Position numbers and translations under genes: made by a program | The notes under the pieces: model-generated | What the model saw: the letters and a program-made list of their open reading frames with translations, nothing else | What the model was told of the DNA's origin: nothing | The model's database searches: none | DNA from: Steromphala cineraria | Taxonomy: Eukaryota; Mollusca; Gastropoda; Trochida; Trochidae | DNA: 64,000 nt | Assembly: GCA_916613615.1 (NCBI GenBank) | Contig: OU744736.1 | Span: forward strand, 16,131,724 to 16,195,723 | Reading direction: 5' to 3' | Shown: positions 23,100-34,441 of the stretch, piece after piece | Numbering within the stretch: position 1 is the stretch's first letter | How the letters are laid out: each line of letters starts with the position of its first letter

Positions 23100-26000
23100 T
23101 TGTAGCACTGCGGGTGGTCACTGGAAAGCTACTGGATCATGATGATACTTTTTCCTACAAACTGATCAATATGATGAAGAGGTATGATTGATTTCTATTG
23201 AAATGAGCGACTGCTATCTAATCCCTCTGTCAGTATAGGGAAGTTTCTATTCAGCGCCAGACTCTATGTCAAAACAATAGCTTTATTGGCGTTCTCGTTG
23301 ACTTTATTACTAAAAGCCGGACAGTTAATCCTAGAGTTCCTGCTACATTAACCACGAGAGAAAACTGACACTAGTCCGGATAGAGTTATTCCGGTTATGA
23401 ATTATAACGTACGTGAACCGTTATGGCTTATCATTGATTATACATGAAAATACTATTAAAATTGATAGGATTAATTAATCAATTATTTGCTGGTGAAAAC
23501 ACATCAAACTAACAGGATATCGATATTTGGAAACAATGTCTTGTGTTCGCTTATATAACCATGTTATATAGAATACGAAATAAATGTGAGTAAAAATATG
23601 AGAGACAGCATAATAGTTTATTTTTTGTTAAGAGTCAGTCATAAGTGATATCTTTAAAGTTGGATGTTATTAACAAAAATTTAGTTAATGGACGAGTGGC
23701 ATTGCAATGCAGTTGGCAATATTGCAGTCTGAAATTAGCCGTATTCCGAGGAATAAGATAATTCTTTATTGCTCTTTAATGAATTAGTGTTACACTTAAG
23801 TGAGCATGAAATTCAAATTTATATACATAATAAATACACAACATATATACAAATAAAATATATAAATATTTACTTGAAATGAATCAAGAGTGTGATGAAG
23901 GATGATAAAGAATTGAAATAAAATATTGGCAAAGAAATAAAAGTTTTAAAATTACGCTACCGGGCATCGAACGTGTTCTATTAGAGAGCTTCCCCCTATG
24001 TGACGGAGAGGAAATATCGGCTGGATTGAGTTCAAACCCCGCTGGGGTCAATATATTTGTTCCCCAGCGCATGATCGATAATAAGACTGGACAACATCAA
24101 CAAAATTGTTTTATACGGCAAAAATCATTGACAATTCTGTTACGTCAGTGAACGATTATGGCTAACGTTGTGTAACTCAAAGTAGTCCTAACAGTTAGGA
24201 CAATCTTGAAAAGGTAAGTTAGCGACTATTGTAGCCCTGACCAACCTTTAACCCGTCCTTAGTTGGTCGTATTTGACAATAACGTATCAACAAGACCGTA
24301 TGTAAAAAACAAAGGGAGGATCAATAGTGTTATGTTTATTTGAAACAGAAATATATATTTGAAGACATTAAACGATAATATAATGACAGCACTATTAGAC
24401 TAATATATATTGATAAAACATGTCATAGCAATCCCGTGCATTCTGCAAACGTTTCACTGTTTTTGGATAAATGTGTATTTTGATGTAAACACAAAACTAA
24501 TTGTATATTCATAGTCAATATAATCGTTTGTTGTTCTAATGTTCCTTTACAATTTATTTCAATTGAATTATAATACTTTAGTAACCTTTTACAAAAGTCC
24601 CGTGTAAAAGCAGTAAATGCCTTCAAAATCTTAAAATTATTTATCTCTCAAATTCATTAAAATAACCTTAAAAACAAATCCGGTTTTTGTCTCAATGGCT
24701 TATCAGAGTTTGATGAAAACATATCGGAACTCAAAGAATCGCAAATTTATCCCCAGATCTTATCATTTAAGAAAGGTCTGAATATTCAAGGGCTGGATAT
24801 CCTCTAATCATGCATAATAGATGTTTAATGCATGCAGGTCATCTTCAAAAAATGGTGTTAACAATTGATGAAATAATCGTTTGAGTTGAATAACCAATAG
24901 TACCTTTACCTTTTTTTCTCCCATACCTTATCATTTGCATAAAGAATGATTCCTTGATGAAAGTTGTGTTTCATGATAGAAAAGACAGTCGCTTTCATTT
25001 GGACTTGCTATGGATGTTGACATTGGACAAAGGCATTCTCTATTTTGCAGGAATGTGGTAATGTTTATTAACTTAATTATTAAAAATCCCCTTTTTTTTC
25101 CAAGAAAAAAATCTAAAGTGTACAAGTGTTAATGAAGTTTGAAAAGTTACTAGACGAGCACAGTTAAATAATGGATAACATAATATACTTCATAAAACGT
25201 TATACGGTATGTAACAAGTATGTTAATTGGTTTTTCTTTTAAGAGGTTCAACTGTAACGTACATTAAGACACTTTGGTGATATACTTTGAAACAAATAAC
25301 AATGTCTCTGTACATTCACAACACAAACAAAACCACAAAAATACAACATAACAACACTAAACGGTAATAGTTTTTAAGTTCAAAGAACATTCCCCTTGTA
25401 ATAGGTCGCGTGAAATGAACTTTTTACGAGAATGGGCAGTGTTTATGTCACATAATACTTAAATGTTCCTATCGCAAATTCTTCGTTAATAAGTGTGGAC
25501 ATTGGTCTGTTCTCAAATAGTATTTTCATGTTACATTTCCTGTGTTTTTGTCTCGTTATTAAAATATTATTTGACTTTGCTTTGGCTTAAACGCTTCATT
25601 TTGACCAAAAGTTATCATGAAGCTGTGTGTATTGCATTACACAAATACAATACTTTGCATGTCAAAAATATGAACCAATATATCAGTCAGCCCGCACCAA
25701 GCGTAAAAACAATAAATATGCACTTAAAGTACATTTTTGTTTCGCTTCCGATCTCAGCTTAGTAATCTAAAACATTGAATTGAAAAAAAATAGAATTAGA
25801 TTGAAACAATCTGCATCAGCTAAGGGGTTTATTTTGGTCTATTTTGAGCAATTGGGACCTTCTGAAATGGTTAAAGTATCCTCGTGATTTTGATCCAATT
25901 GACATTCCAGATGCTTGAATTTTTCTTTTTATATTATCAATAATGAGGTGCAAGAGTGGAAAATTAAAGAGAAAGATTTTAAATTCATATATTAAAAAAT

Positions 26001-26780
26001 TAATATTCTGTATAAAAGGAACACAATAGTCAAAAAATATTTTGTTGCTTAACATATTATAAATGGTGAAAAAAAACCCATGTAAGTGTAAATTAAGACA
26101 AAGTGGATCATGTGTCAAAATATTCTTAAAATCATAAACTAGATAATATAAAACATTGGTTATATAAAAGTGAATTTATATTAATTTTCATGGACTCAAT
26201 GATATACCATAAACTATTATATAAAATTTGGTTACGAGTTCACCGTTAAGTAGGAGTTTGTTTTGGTACGCATTTCGGGTAGGGACGAGTGAGCTTTGGG
26301 TACGAATCCTCCACGGGCATTCAAGGGAGGTAACTCTAGCTAATTAACTTTGTCCAGAGTTGCAGAAAGTAAATCCTCAGATTTGGTAACAGTTACTGTA
26401 GTTTAGTGATTAGTTAAACGGGACCGATATATTTATGGTAACGGTCTCTTGGTTAGTTGAAAGTTTAGTTTTAGTTAATGATTAACTTCAATCTTTTAAG
26501 ATAATTGATATTCAGGGAAATATCCTTGTCAAAAAGTTAAATCTGAGGAATCTCATGATGATGAGGATGATTGATTTGTTGATATGTTGAAAATGTGTTT
26601 CTATCTTATAGTCAGGACTTAAAATTATTTTACAAGTTTATTATGTGATTTTTTTAAAACAAATGTTTGAAATATCCATCTTGAATCTCAATCTTCTTCA
26701 CATTTTATCTAATTTTGTAACTATTATTATAATTTATTTTTGCAATGGTTATAAGACATTTGACTGGAAGCCCCTGATCC
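23100..26780. other. Intergenic, no gene; tRNA-like fragments
   Basis: At 23955-24065 there is a box-B-like GAGTTCAAACCCC in a GC-richer block, and near 26280-26330 GGGTACGAATCCTCC. Both may be worn tRNA-derived SINEs. A partial copy of the CAGTG-ended element lies at 25816-25885. No genes. Confidence 0.4.
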
Positions 26781-26787
26781 CAGTAGT

Positions 26788-26961
26788 AGTTACTTCATCC
26801 ATAAACGAGAGGTTGATCCAGTTACACCACACCTAATCGCTGTTTGATTGACAGCTGAATTCGTCGAGGACGGTAGTCCGAGACGCAAATTCAGCTGTCA
26901 ATCAAACAGCGATCAGGTGTGGTGGAACTGGATCAACCTCGAGTGATTGGATGAAGTAACT
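26788..26961. mobile_element. Near-perfect 174-bp hairpin upstream of INTS12
   Basis: The left arm 26788-26862 (GTTACTTCATCC, GGTTGATCCAGTT, ACACCACACC, CGCTGTTTGATTGACAGCTG) pairs with the right arm 26886-26961. Pairing continues to the tip through GGAC-GGTA-GTCC. Few mismatches mean recent insertion or selection on the structure. It sits about 560 bp before the INTS12 start codon. Confidence 0.9.
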
Positions 26962-27259
26962 GCTTTGTACCACGCCCTCATTGCACGTTGTCAAAATCTG
27001 CACGAGATCTGCGCCGGAAATTTGAATTTGAAATCATTCAGTTTCACATGTCGAGTCGCGAGTGGGATGACATGATTGACGACCTTATATTGTCGTAAAT
27101 AATTAATAGACTATATAACTTTTCATTCAAGTACATTTTCACTAGCCTATGGTGTTTCTAATTGTTCAAAATGGATTATGTTCGATAGTCCTATTTGTTT
27201 GAATGTGCTTCATTAAAACTTGACGTTCTTTTTATTGTGCCATTTTATAGAATATTTAC

Positions 27260-27521
27260 ATCCTCTTCAGCAAATTCCTTTAGTGCGTGAACGGTAGGCG
27301 TGGCTTGCTAAACTGCAGCGAGCCAATGAGATAGCTACGATCAAAGGTTACTTCAGGCCTTGGTGTAACTATAAGATACACCACGGCCAATATCAAAGGG
27401 ACCGACATGTGGGCATGGTACAATTAATGTTATATGATGTTAGAAAGTCACACCAATTCTTTTCAATCAAATAATGCTTTGATAGAAATGTACTAAATGA
27501 CATTTTTCCTGCCTTTTCAGA
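27260..27521 (+). promoter_or_regulatory. Probable INTS12 promoter / 5'UTR region
   Basis: GC-richer than its surroundings, with two CCAAT boxes (GAGCCAATGAG near 27319 and GGCCAATATC near 27385) and CAAAGGTTACTT, which could hold the donor of the noncoding first exon. The exact transcription start is not visible. Confidence 0.4.
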
Positions 27522-27650
27522 ATGACCTCTTTAGAAATGGATCCAATATTTGTGAAGGCTCTTAAACTTCTTCACTCAAAAAGAGAGGACTCAACAGCTC
27601 AGCTGAAAGCTATGCTTGATGATGTCATAGCTCAAAGAAGAGGATATAAG
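27522..27650 (+). CDS. INTS12: INTS12 coding exon 1 (residues 1-43)
   Basis: The acceptor TGCCTTTTCAG ends at 27520 and the ATG begins at 27522. The exon runs 43 codons to a GTTTGT donor, phase 0. It carries the conserved N-terminal helix including [19 protein letters not shown]. Confidence 0.95.
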
Positions 27651-30600
27651 GTTTGTGGATAAAATTTTTTTACCTTCTCTAATTCACTGGATACATACAC
27701 CTACGAAAAAATACTTCCAAAAACCACATTTGTTTGTTGTGCCAAGTCTCTGTAACAGGAGTGAAATCGAATATTTTAATGTTGAGCGGGATTCGAACCT
27801 ACGGGTTGTGAGTCAGACACTCTCCCTGTTTTGCTAAAGAGAGATCCATCCAGCTGAAGCCAATACGAAGCTTTTGACCTAACCTATCTCCAATAAGTGC
27901 CAGGTCAATATGGGGGCTCAACACATAATTCAAGTTCGTTTTGAAGAAATAAGACCTTCAAAAGAGCTGTCCCCAAGAAGCACTAATTAAAGGGAACATT
28001 GTGGACAGTGAGACCTTATCATGGTCTTATGTTTGTTGTTGAAGCTGCTAAGAGTGACCTTGAGTTGCAGCGAGGGCTTCCCACGGGTCAAACATATTAG
28101 ACTCGAGAACTCGAGGGGTTAGACTCAACTCGGACCCGAGGACCTGAAATTCTTACATTTACCTAGGATATCATGTAATTGTTGTTCAGCCAAGATATCA
28201 TCTACATATATGATGAATTATACATGGTTATAAACAAAATATTTTGACACCAATGTCTTGAAATGGTCATGTTGATTATCTAACTTCCCATATCACGGAT
28301 AAATCTTTAAAATAAGAGTTAATGTGAAGTTCTCTATATGAGTCTTTGAGTCCAAGAAAATTGACTTGAGTCAAGCTCAACCTTTTTTTTTTTTATTATA
28401 TGAATATTTATATAGCGCACATATCCATCCACTAGTGGTTGCTCAAGGCGCTTACATTGTTTCCCCTGGTCAATGGCATTCTTTCACCGTCCAATCATTT
28501 TTCCAATTCAACTCCCTGGGGAGTATTCAACCGGCATCCATATGTGGCGCTCAGGTTAGGGACCATTCTATACCTCACAGGGTACCCATTCACAGCTGGG
28601 TGAACTGAGGCACATAGTCACAGCAGTTTGTCCAACACTGCTGAACGCTGATAACCGACAGCTCGGCGTATGCACGTGTTCATGTATCCACCATTCAGCC
28701 ACTGACATGAATGCGCAGTTTTTGTTGCACTACACACTAGGGCTCCAGGGTGACACTTATAGAGTTCTAACAGAGATGAACTCTAGGTTTTTACACCTTG
28801 GCCTGGATGGGATTCGAACCCCGGACCTCAGCAACATGAGACCGGCGCTCTTGCCGATTGAGCTATCCCGACCTGATTCGAGCTCGAATTTTCGAGTACC
28901 CATGGAAGCCTAGTTGCAGCTTACTTCATTAGATTGGTTGAAGTTTGACCACTGCATAAAATTCATGTGACGTCATGAATCATGTTGAAAAGATAACATC
29001 ACCTCCAACGTCAATGCTTATAGTGTAGGTAATGACAGCCCTGATAATTGTATTCACAGAAAAGGAGACAAGAATCAACTGTAATTATTTCTCAATAACA
29101 ATTATTTTTTATAAAGGATGAAAACTGAAAATTGTGTTTGATATATTTTGCAGACTGTAAGTAGTGAGAGCGAAAAATCCTCAAAAAGCAAGTCTGAGGA
29201 TGATGGCGGTCGGAAGCGTGAAGGAGAGAAAAGAAATTTTGAAAAGGTTTATATTTAAAAAATTCTTACTTTTTAGCTTATATAATGTTTTCTTTTGTGA
29301 TATATATCAAAAGTGATAATCTTTTAAACATCCTTGTTATCATCTTTAAAAGAACCTATGTTTTGTGAAAGTCAATTGACAAGTGATATTAAAAAAGAAA
29401 AACAATATGTTTTTATGCTACTTTTAATTATTCATAAACTCATATTAATATACCAGTATTCATTTTTCAATTTTCACAAAAAAAACTTTAGGGTATGTAA
29501 TCAGTCGCGTAGCATTCAATGTCGGTCAAAAGCCTTTAAGATAAATTTATGCAATTGTTCATCTTAAAAATTTATGATTATGAATGAATAAGTTTGAAAG
29601 AAAATTGATTAGTAAAAAAGGTACAAAAAGTTATGCCACTGATCATCCAAAAGGTTTCTGATTATGAAATAAAAGTGATTTGTAATTTTCAAATATTTGT
29701 CAAATTTCCACTTTCAGTTGAGTTCAGGATCATCTGATCTCTCACAAGACTCAAAGAAAGCTCGACGAGATTCTCCAGCTCCGACTGACAAAGAATCAAA
29801 ATCTGATCGAGAGAGAGAAAGAGAAAAAGACAAACAGAGGAAGGATAAGGAGGCTAGAGACAAAGAAAGAAGAAATCAGGAGAAGAAAGAACGAGAGAAA
29901 GAAAAAGCTGAAAGAGAAAGATTGGAAAAGGAAAAGGAAAAAGAGAAAGAATTGGCTAAAACAGCGGCGGAAAGTGATACCACAGATGATGAAAAAGGAA
30001 TGGATGCCGATGATTTTGCCTTTGATCTTGGTATCTCCTGTGTGGTTTGTAGGTGAGTGAAAAAATTTGCAAGGCCTGTTGTCAGTATGATAAAAATCAA
30101 TCATTTTCAAGGAGTAATAGTTTGAAATTGTTGACGATACCAGGAAAGTTTTCTCTCTGCACTATCTTATTGCAGCCAAGTTAGTCATGTTTTAGTCAGA
30201 CTAAACCTGTTGTATATGAACATGTTTGGTGAATTCTTCTATATTTGAAAATAGTGGAATACAGTTTTAAGTATTTGTACCCCATTTTTGTTCACTCTAA
30301 AAATGATATCATAAATATGTATATTTAAGAAAATATACTAAAGCTCTGTTCTCACATTTTTGGGGGGCAAGATTGATATTGGGTACACATTTCTAAAAAT
30401 GATTTCTTAATCCTGTAACTGCGCTCTATTCACAGACAGTTTGACGTGAGTTCAGGAAACCAGCTTGTCGAGTGCCAGGAATGTCACAGTCTGTATCATC
30501 AGGTATGTGAAGCGGACAGTCTTATTAAAACTAACTATTCCAAGGAATACAAATTTCAAATTATTGACCAATGTTCTATCAGGGAGTTCTCTTCCACATG

Positions 30601-33600
30601 GAATGATTTAACGTGAACTTCATCAGATTTGTTTATGATACTTGGAAGTATGTTAGTATGGCAAAACTGTTCCACTGGATATATCGCTTTCACAATATGT
30701 CACATATGCTATGTCACGCAGAGAACATTTGTTAGCATCTGCATAGTATCTTTGTATAATGTAACTATATATAACTTATGTATATTATGTAACTCCAATT
30801 GTACATGGGCCAATGGCCTTAAATGCAATAAAGAACTTTGACTTTGACTTGATATATCGCTTGTGGAAGATCAAGCCATGTCTCCTAGAAGAAATATTTC
30901 GAAAGTATAATTTGAACTATTCCTTGTCATTGGCAAGATCATAAGTTCACAATGATGGTATATTCGATGTCAGAAGACACTTGAGATTCTCAATATGTAA
31001 CTCTCACTCTGGCTTAAAAAAGACCCCTCTACAACCAAGGTTTGAGTATCGGTGTTTCTGTCGCAACCTAAATACTTATTCATTGTCTTGCAGGAATGTC
31101 ATCGCCCGCCAGTCACAGAGCAGGATGTCAATGATCCACGGTTTGTCTGGTACTGCTCTAGATGCTCCAAGTCACTCAAGAAAATGGTTAGAATTCTTAA
31201 ATATTTTTCACTTCTTCAATCTTTACTCAACCACATTCTTTCACAATGCACCAATACTACTTAACTCATAGAGATTGCTGGCTACAAGCCCTTTGCATAA
31301 TATTCTTGAGATATCTTTGTATTAAACGTTTCCTGAAGTAATTGTTTGTACATAGCCTCTGTTTGATTAAAAAGGTAAAATGAGGAAAAACACTAGGTAT
31401 TTAGCTTGTCAGGGTTGAAAAAACACAAAATTCAACATTTAAGTCACTCTCTCTTAAATTTATGTAAAGGAAAGTGATGGAGAATGTAGATATATTTCAT
31501 GACACTATTGATGTCCTTCTAAAATGGGCTTGGAAGGGATAACAGCATGTTGATCTTCCAAAAGATGTAGAGTTTGATGAAGGGCTCTAATCCTTAAAAC
31601 CTTTAGCTTCAAAATGATGCCCCATCTATTACTCCTGTGTATAACTCCATGATTATATCAATCATGTGATAATTATTATTTCTCATTTTCTGTTTGATAA
31701 AAAAGGTAAAATGGAGAAAAAAAACTAGGTGCTTAGCTTGTCAAGGTTGAAAAAACGCGATGTTTATTATATATTTAGCTTCACAATGTTGCCCTTCTGT
31801 TCCTCTACTATGTGTTATACTTCTATCATTACTCTCATTTTCATTTGACAAATGAATTCATCAGCAGGTCTCCAAGCCATCCAAATCCAAGTCCTCCTCC
31901 TCCTCGTCCTCGTCCTCATCATCCACCTCCAGCAAGGAGTCCGCCCCCTCCTTCAGTAAACCCAGCAAGACTGAGACATCACCCACCAGTGTACTGCCCT
32001 TCAGAAGAGTAGACGCCAAGGTAAGAGCTACTAGACATTGACTGTAAAAGAAGACTCACACCTTTGAAACATGTAACACACAATTTCAGTCTTTTTGCGG
32101 GTATCCCCATGCTTTGACTGCATCTTTATCCTCTTCTAGACTAGGACTAATAAGAAGATAAATACCGTATTCGCCGTAATAAGCGCCCTGCTCAAATAAG
32201 CGCCCCCCAAAGGTTTTTTCAATTAACTCTAATAACCGCCCATGTATACCAGCGGTACTAAATAATAAATTCAACTTACCTAAATTCAATCCAACAACAC
32301 CTTCAGACGAGAAACTAGTCGCTGAGAGCCCTTGACAAGGAATTACCAACCCGCCTGCTCCTGTCGAGTGTCTATATTTATCATCTGTCACCATGCAGTG
32401 ACACAATCGATGTCAGACGATCGAGTTAGCAATGTTTACACCGGAATAAAAAATGCACAAGTTTACATCGATTTAATTTCTTGAAAAATAAAAATACATT
32501 GTGTCATTGTCCAGTTATTGCTTTTAATGACTATATGCATTGTAAATTAATAAAAATGAATTAATATATTGTTTTTAAATATTCAGGCATCATTAACGTA
32601 CTGTTAATTCAGCAGATATCACGATGTATGTGGCTTCACTTTCATCATCGATCGGGAATTGATTTCCTAAATGTTATCAAGAAATATCGCTTTATAAGGC
32701 TTGTTATCCATTCTATATGTTTAATATGTCCATTTCCAAACTTATTTATCATATTTAATCAAAGTTCAAAGATATATTTGTCAAATATACTTTCGCGAAA
32801 GCACGTTGTTTTACTACACTTGGAATCTCTATCGTAATTTCTTGACGACAAATAATATTATTAATATTCTTTCGTGCTCATGATCATAATTTTTGCATGT
32901 TTTTCTTCGAATGTTATATAAGTAAATATTTCAATTAACTACATGTTGTTTTGGAAAATGTAATATATCGAAAATGTTTAACAAATATTTGAATATGTAG
33001 ACATTTAATAATGTATCGACAATTTGTTGTCATGAATTTATTACAACCACGTTTCAGTTTCATACATCGTTTTCAAATCGACTTTCTGATTGGTTGACCA
33101 ACATTTCTGGACCAATGAAAAGGCTTGTAACAAAGATCTCTCTACCCGTAAACACATGCAGCAAAAGCTGTCGACTGATTATTCACGTTCGTTTTTCATG
33201 AGAATAATATTATGTAATCTGATTAAAACAAACAACAAACAATGTAAGTTAGCATTTGCAATTTCTTTTATCATTCTTTTCAATAATATACGTCTGGAAA
33301 AGTGTCACTTGATATTTAAGAAGACTTTAACAATATAGTCAAAAGTATCGATGTCAATTTTCAATGCAACTCGCACAATGATTTTCTTAGTTGGGGTCTC
33401 TTGCCGCCATAGGCAATGTGATTTCTGTTCTGTTTCACTTTGAGGAATTAAAGGATACATTGGGCAGCAATGTGTTATTTTCAACTCGATAATGTGTAAG
33501 TATGTTTTGAACGCCTGTATCAATCATCAAAGACAACCTAAACACAGTTCAACGTGAGTAGTCTATATTTTTGGTTCGTCACTCACATCATTTTAATAAG

Positions 33601-34441
33601 CGCCCACCCAAATCAATTTTTTAAGCGCCCTGGGCGCTTATAACGGCGAATACGGTAGTTGCGTTTGTAAAATTACCTCTTTCTCCTACAAGCCAAATTT
33701 CAGACTCATAAGCGTTTTTGTGATTTGTTTCTTGGGGTGAAAACATTAAATGCCTCAAATTTCAAGTTTAAGTCTTTTGGGTGCCAATGTTTCTTTCAAG
33801 TTTTTTTTATTTAACTTTTTCTTAGCTTTTGTTTGATAGATATAGAAATTGCAAATCAGGGAACACACAAAATGTTTAGTTGGAACATTGATTGAACATA
33901 CTTTTGTCACTATTATAATAAATTCAGTTGTGCAAAACAGCCATATTGTTATAAATGAAGATGATCTGTGACAAGAATCTTTGTTGGGAAACAAGAAACT
34001 TGAGTCTAAAAATTTTAATTTTTCTTTCAGACAACAAGTGCTAAAGAAGTCAGCTCTACTAAGTCAGTAACCAGTAAGGAAAGCAGTAGCTCTAAACCTC
34101 TTAGCGGTCTTGCAAGTTTGGCAGCAAATCTTGCAGGAAAGACAGAAACCTCAAAACCAAAACCTTCTGAATCATCCAAAAAGCTTGATAAGTTTGGAAC
34201 TGGTAAATCAGAATCTTCAAAATCAAGCAAATCCGATCATTCTGAAGGCAAATCTTCGAAGAGTGGATCGTCCAAGTCGGCTAGCATCTCTTCAAGTAGC
34301 AGTAGTAGCAGTAGTGGCAGTAGCGGCAAGCAGTCAGGTAGCTCCAGTTCCATATCAGCTGCTACTGCTGACAAGAGACTGCAGATGATGAAGAAGAAAG
34401 CAGCAGCGAAACTTCAGGAGAAGAAAGTTCATGTGAAATGA
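27522..34441 (+). CDS. INTS12: Integrator complex subunit 12 (PHD finger protein), complete, 7 coding exons
   Basis: INTS12 is a nuclear subunit of the Integrator complex, which binds the RNA polymerase II CTD, cleaves snRNA 3' ends and attenuates promoter-proximal transcription. Seven exons join in phase to 426 residues; vertebrate INTS12 is about 460. The N-terminal helix at residues 1-43 ([20 protein letters not shown]) is the conserved segment that in this family anchors the protein to Integrator. A Lys/Glu/Arg-rich charged region spans about residues 100-165. The PHD finger covers 182-232, with zinc ligands C182, C185, C199, C202, H207, C210, C229 and C232 all present (C4HC3). It includes [11 protein letters not shown] and FVWYCSRC, typical of INTS12. 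The tail is Ser/Lys-rich and ends with a basic helix. The acceptor one base before the ATG implies a noncoding first exon upstream. It is convergent with liprin-alpha. Confidence 0.97.
27775..27852 (-). mobile_element. tRNA-derived SINE head in INTS12 intron 1
   Basis: On the minus strand it reads TTTAGCAAAACAGGGAGAG (box A-like), then GTAGGTTCGAATCCCGC (box B) at the correct spacing, as in RNA polymerase III promoters of tRNA-type SINEs. The body probably runs on to about 27665. Confidence 0.7.
28383..28872 (-). mobile_element. Full-length tRNA-headed SINE (~490 bp)
   Basis: On the minus strand it starts with a tRNA-like head, GATAGCTCAATCGGCAAGAG (box A), an anticodon-arm-like GGTCTCATGTTGC and GGGGTTCGAATCCCATCC (box B). 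It ends with AAGCGCCTTGAGCAACC, GCGCTATATAAAT and a poly(A) tract (poly-T at 28383). The 3' part resembles L2-clade LINE tails, implying mobilisation by such a LINE. A mispaired T stem rules out a working tRNA. Confidence 0.88.
29154..29246 (+). CDS. INTS12: INTS12 coding exon 2 (residues 44-74)
   Basis: 31 codons, phase 0 on both sides, acceptor ATATTTTGCAG. Polar, Ser/Lys/Glu-rich linker beginning [17 protein letters not shown]. The donor (GTTTAT) is weak. Confidence 0.92.
29718..30052 (+). CDS. INTS12: INTS12 coding exon 3 (residues 75-185)
   Basis: 335 bases ending AG before GTGAGT. It encodes a Ser-rich start, a long Lys/Glu/Arg charged stretch, an acidic [19 protein letters not shown] segment and the first zinc-ligand pair CVVC. 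Its minus-strand frames give long Phe/Ser-rich shadow ORFs. Confidence 0.95.
30436..30502 (+). CDS. INTS12: INTS12 coding exon 4 (residues 186-208, PHD)
   Basis: 67 bases. The first base completes Arg186. It encodes [20 protein letters not shown] and ends HQ before GTATGT. It supplies C199, C202 and H207 of the PHD finger. Confidence 0.95.
30700..30852 (+). mobile_element. 3' end of a non-LTR retrotransposon or its SINE
   Basis: AATTGTACATGGGCCAATGG, CCTTAAATGCAATAAAGAAC and a tail of TTTGACTTTGACTTG repeats. This ending is common to molluscan non-LTR elements. It lies in INTS12 intron 4. No coding part remains. Confidence 0.65.
31094..31186 (+). CDS. INTS12: INTS12 coding exon 5 (residues 209-239, PHD)
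   Basis: 31 codons, phase 0, acceptor TCTTGCAG. It encodes [16 protein letters not shown] and [15 protein letters not shown], giving C210, C229 and C232 and the Trp two residues before the last Cys pair that is typical of PHD fingers. Confidence 0.96.
31363..31790. repeat. Direct repeat in INTS12 intron 5
   Basis: GTTTGATTAAAAAGGTAAAA, ACTAGGTATTTAGCTTGTCA and GGTTGAAAAAAC at 31363-31430 recur at 31690-31760, about 327 bp apart, with a diverged remainder between. An old local tandem duplication. Confidence 0.75.
31868..32020 (+). CDS. INTS12: INTS12 coding exon 6 (residues 240-290)
   Basis: 51 codons, phase 0, donor GTAAGA. Low-complexity Ser run built from TCC/TCG codons, then Pro/Ser/Thr-rich sequence ending LPFRRVDAK. 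Probably disordered. Confidence 0.92.
32163..33657. mobile_element. 1.5-kb DNA transposon in INTS12 intron 6
   Basis: Inverted ends CCGTATTCGCCGTAATAAGC and GCTTATAACGGCGAATACGG, bracketed by TA/TA. Further AATAAGCGCCC words lie inside both ends. A TA duplication fits Tc1/mariner-type or similar elements, but no transposase ORF is visible, so it is nonautonomous. The minus-strand frame at 32086-32406 crosses the left end and is probably a by-product. Confidence 0.85.
34031..34441 (+). CDS. INTS12: INTS12 coding exon 7 (residues 291-426) with stop
   Basis: 136 codons plus TGA, acceptor TTTCTTTCAG. It includes [18 protein letters not shown], a long Ser/Lys/Gly region and a terminal basic helix [19 protein letters not shown]. 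The last 40-odd coding bases form the first unit of the 71-bp repeat that follows. Confidence 0.95.
   Translation, partial: TTSAKEVSSTKSVTSKESSSSKPLSGLASLAANLAGKTETSKPKPSESSKKLDKFGTGKSESSKSSKSDHSEGKSSKSGSSKSASISSSSSSSSSGSSGKQSGSSSSISAATADKRLQMMKKKAAAKLQEKKVHVK

Noticed and set aside
28797..28872. Possible functional tRNA gene (CAT anticodon-like)
   Set aside because: T stem and acceptor stem have mismatches, and the element continues into a SINE body with a poly(A) tail.
29796..30110. Two Phe/Ser-rich minus-strand ORFs
   Set aside because: Antisense shadows of the charged INTS12 exon 3.
32086..32406. 106-codon minus-strand ORF across the transposon's left end
   Set aside because: Part is the translated inverted terminus. 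No transposase motif and no catalytic triad.
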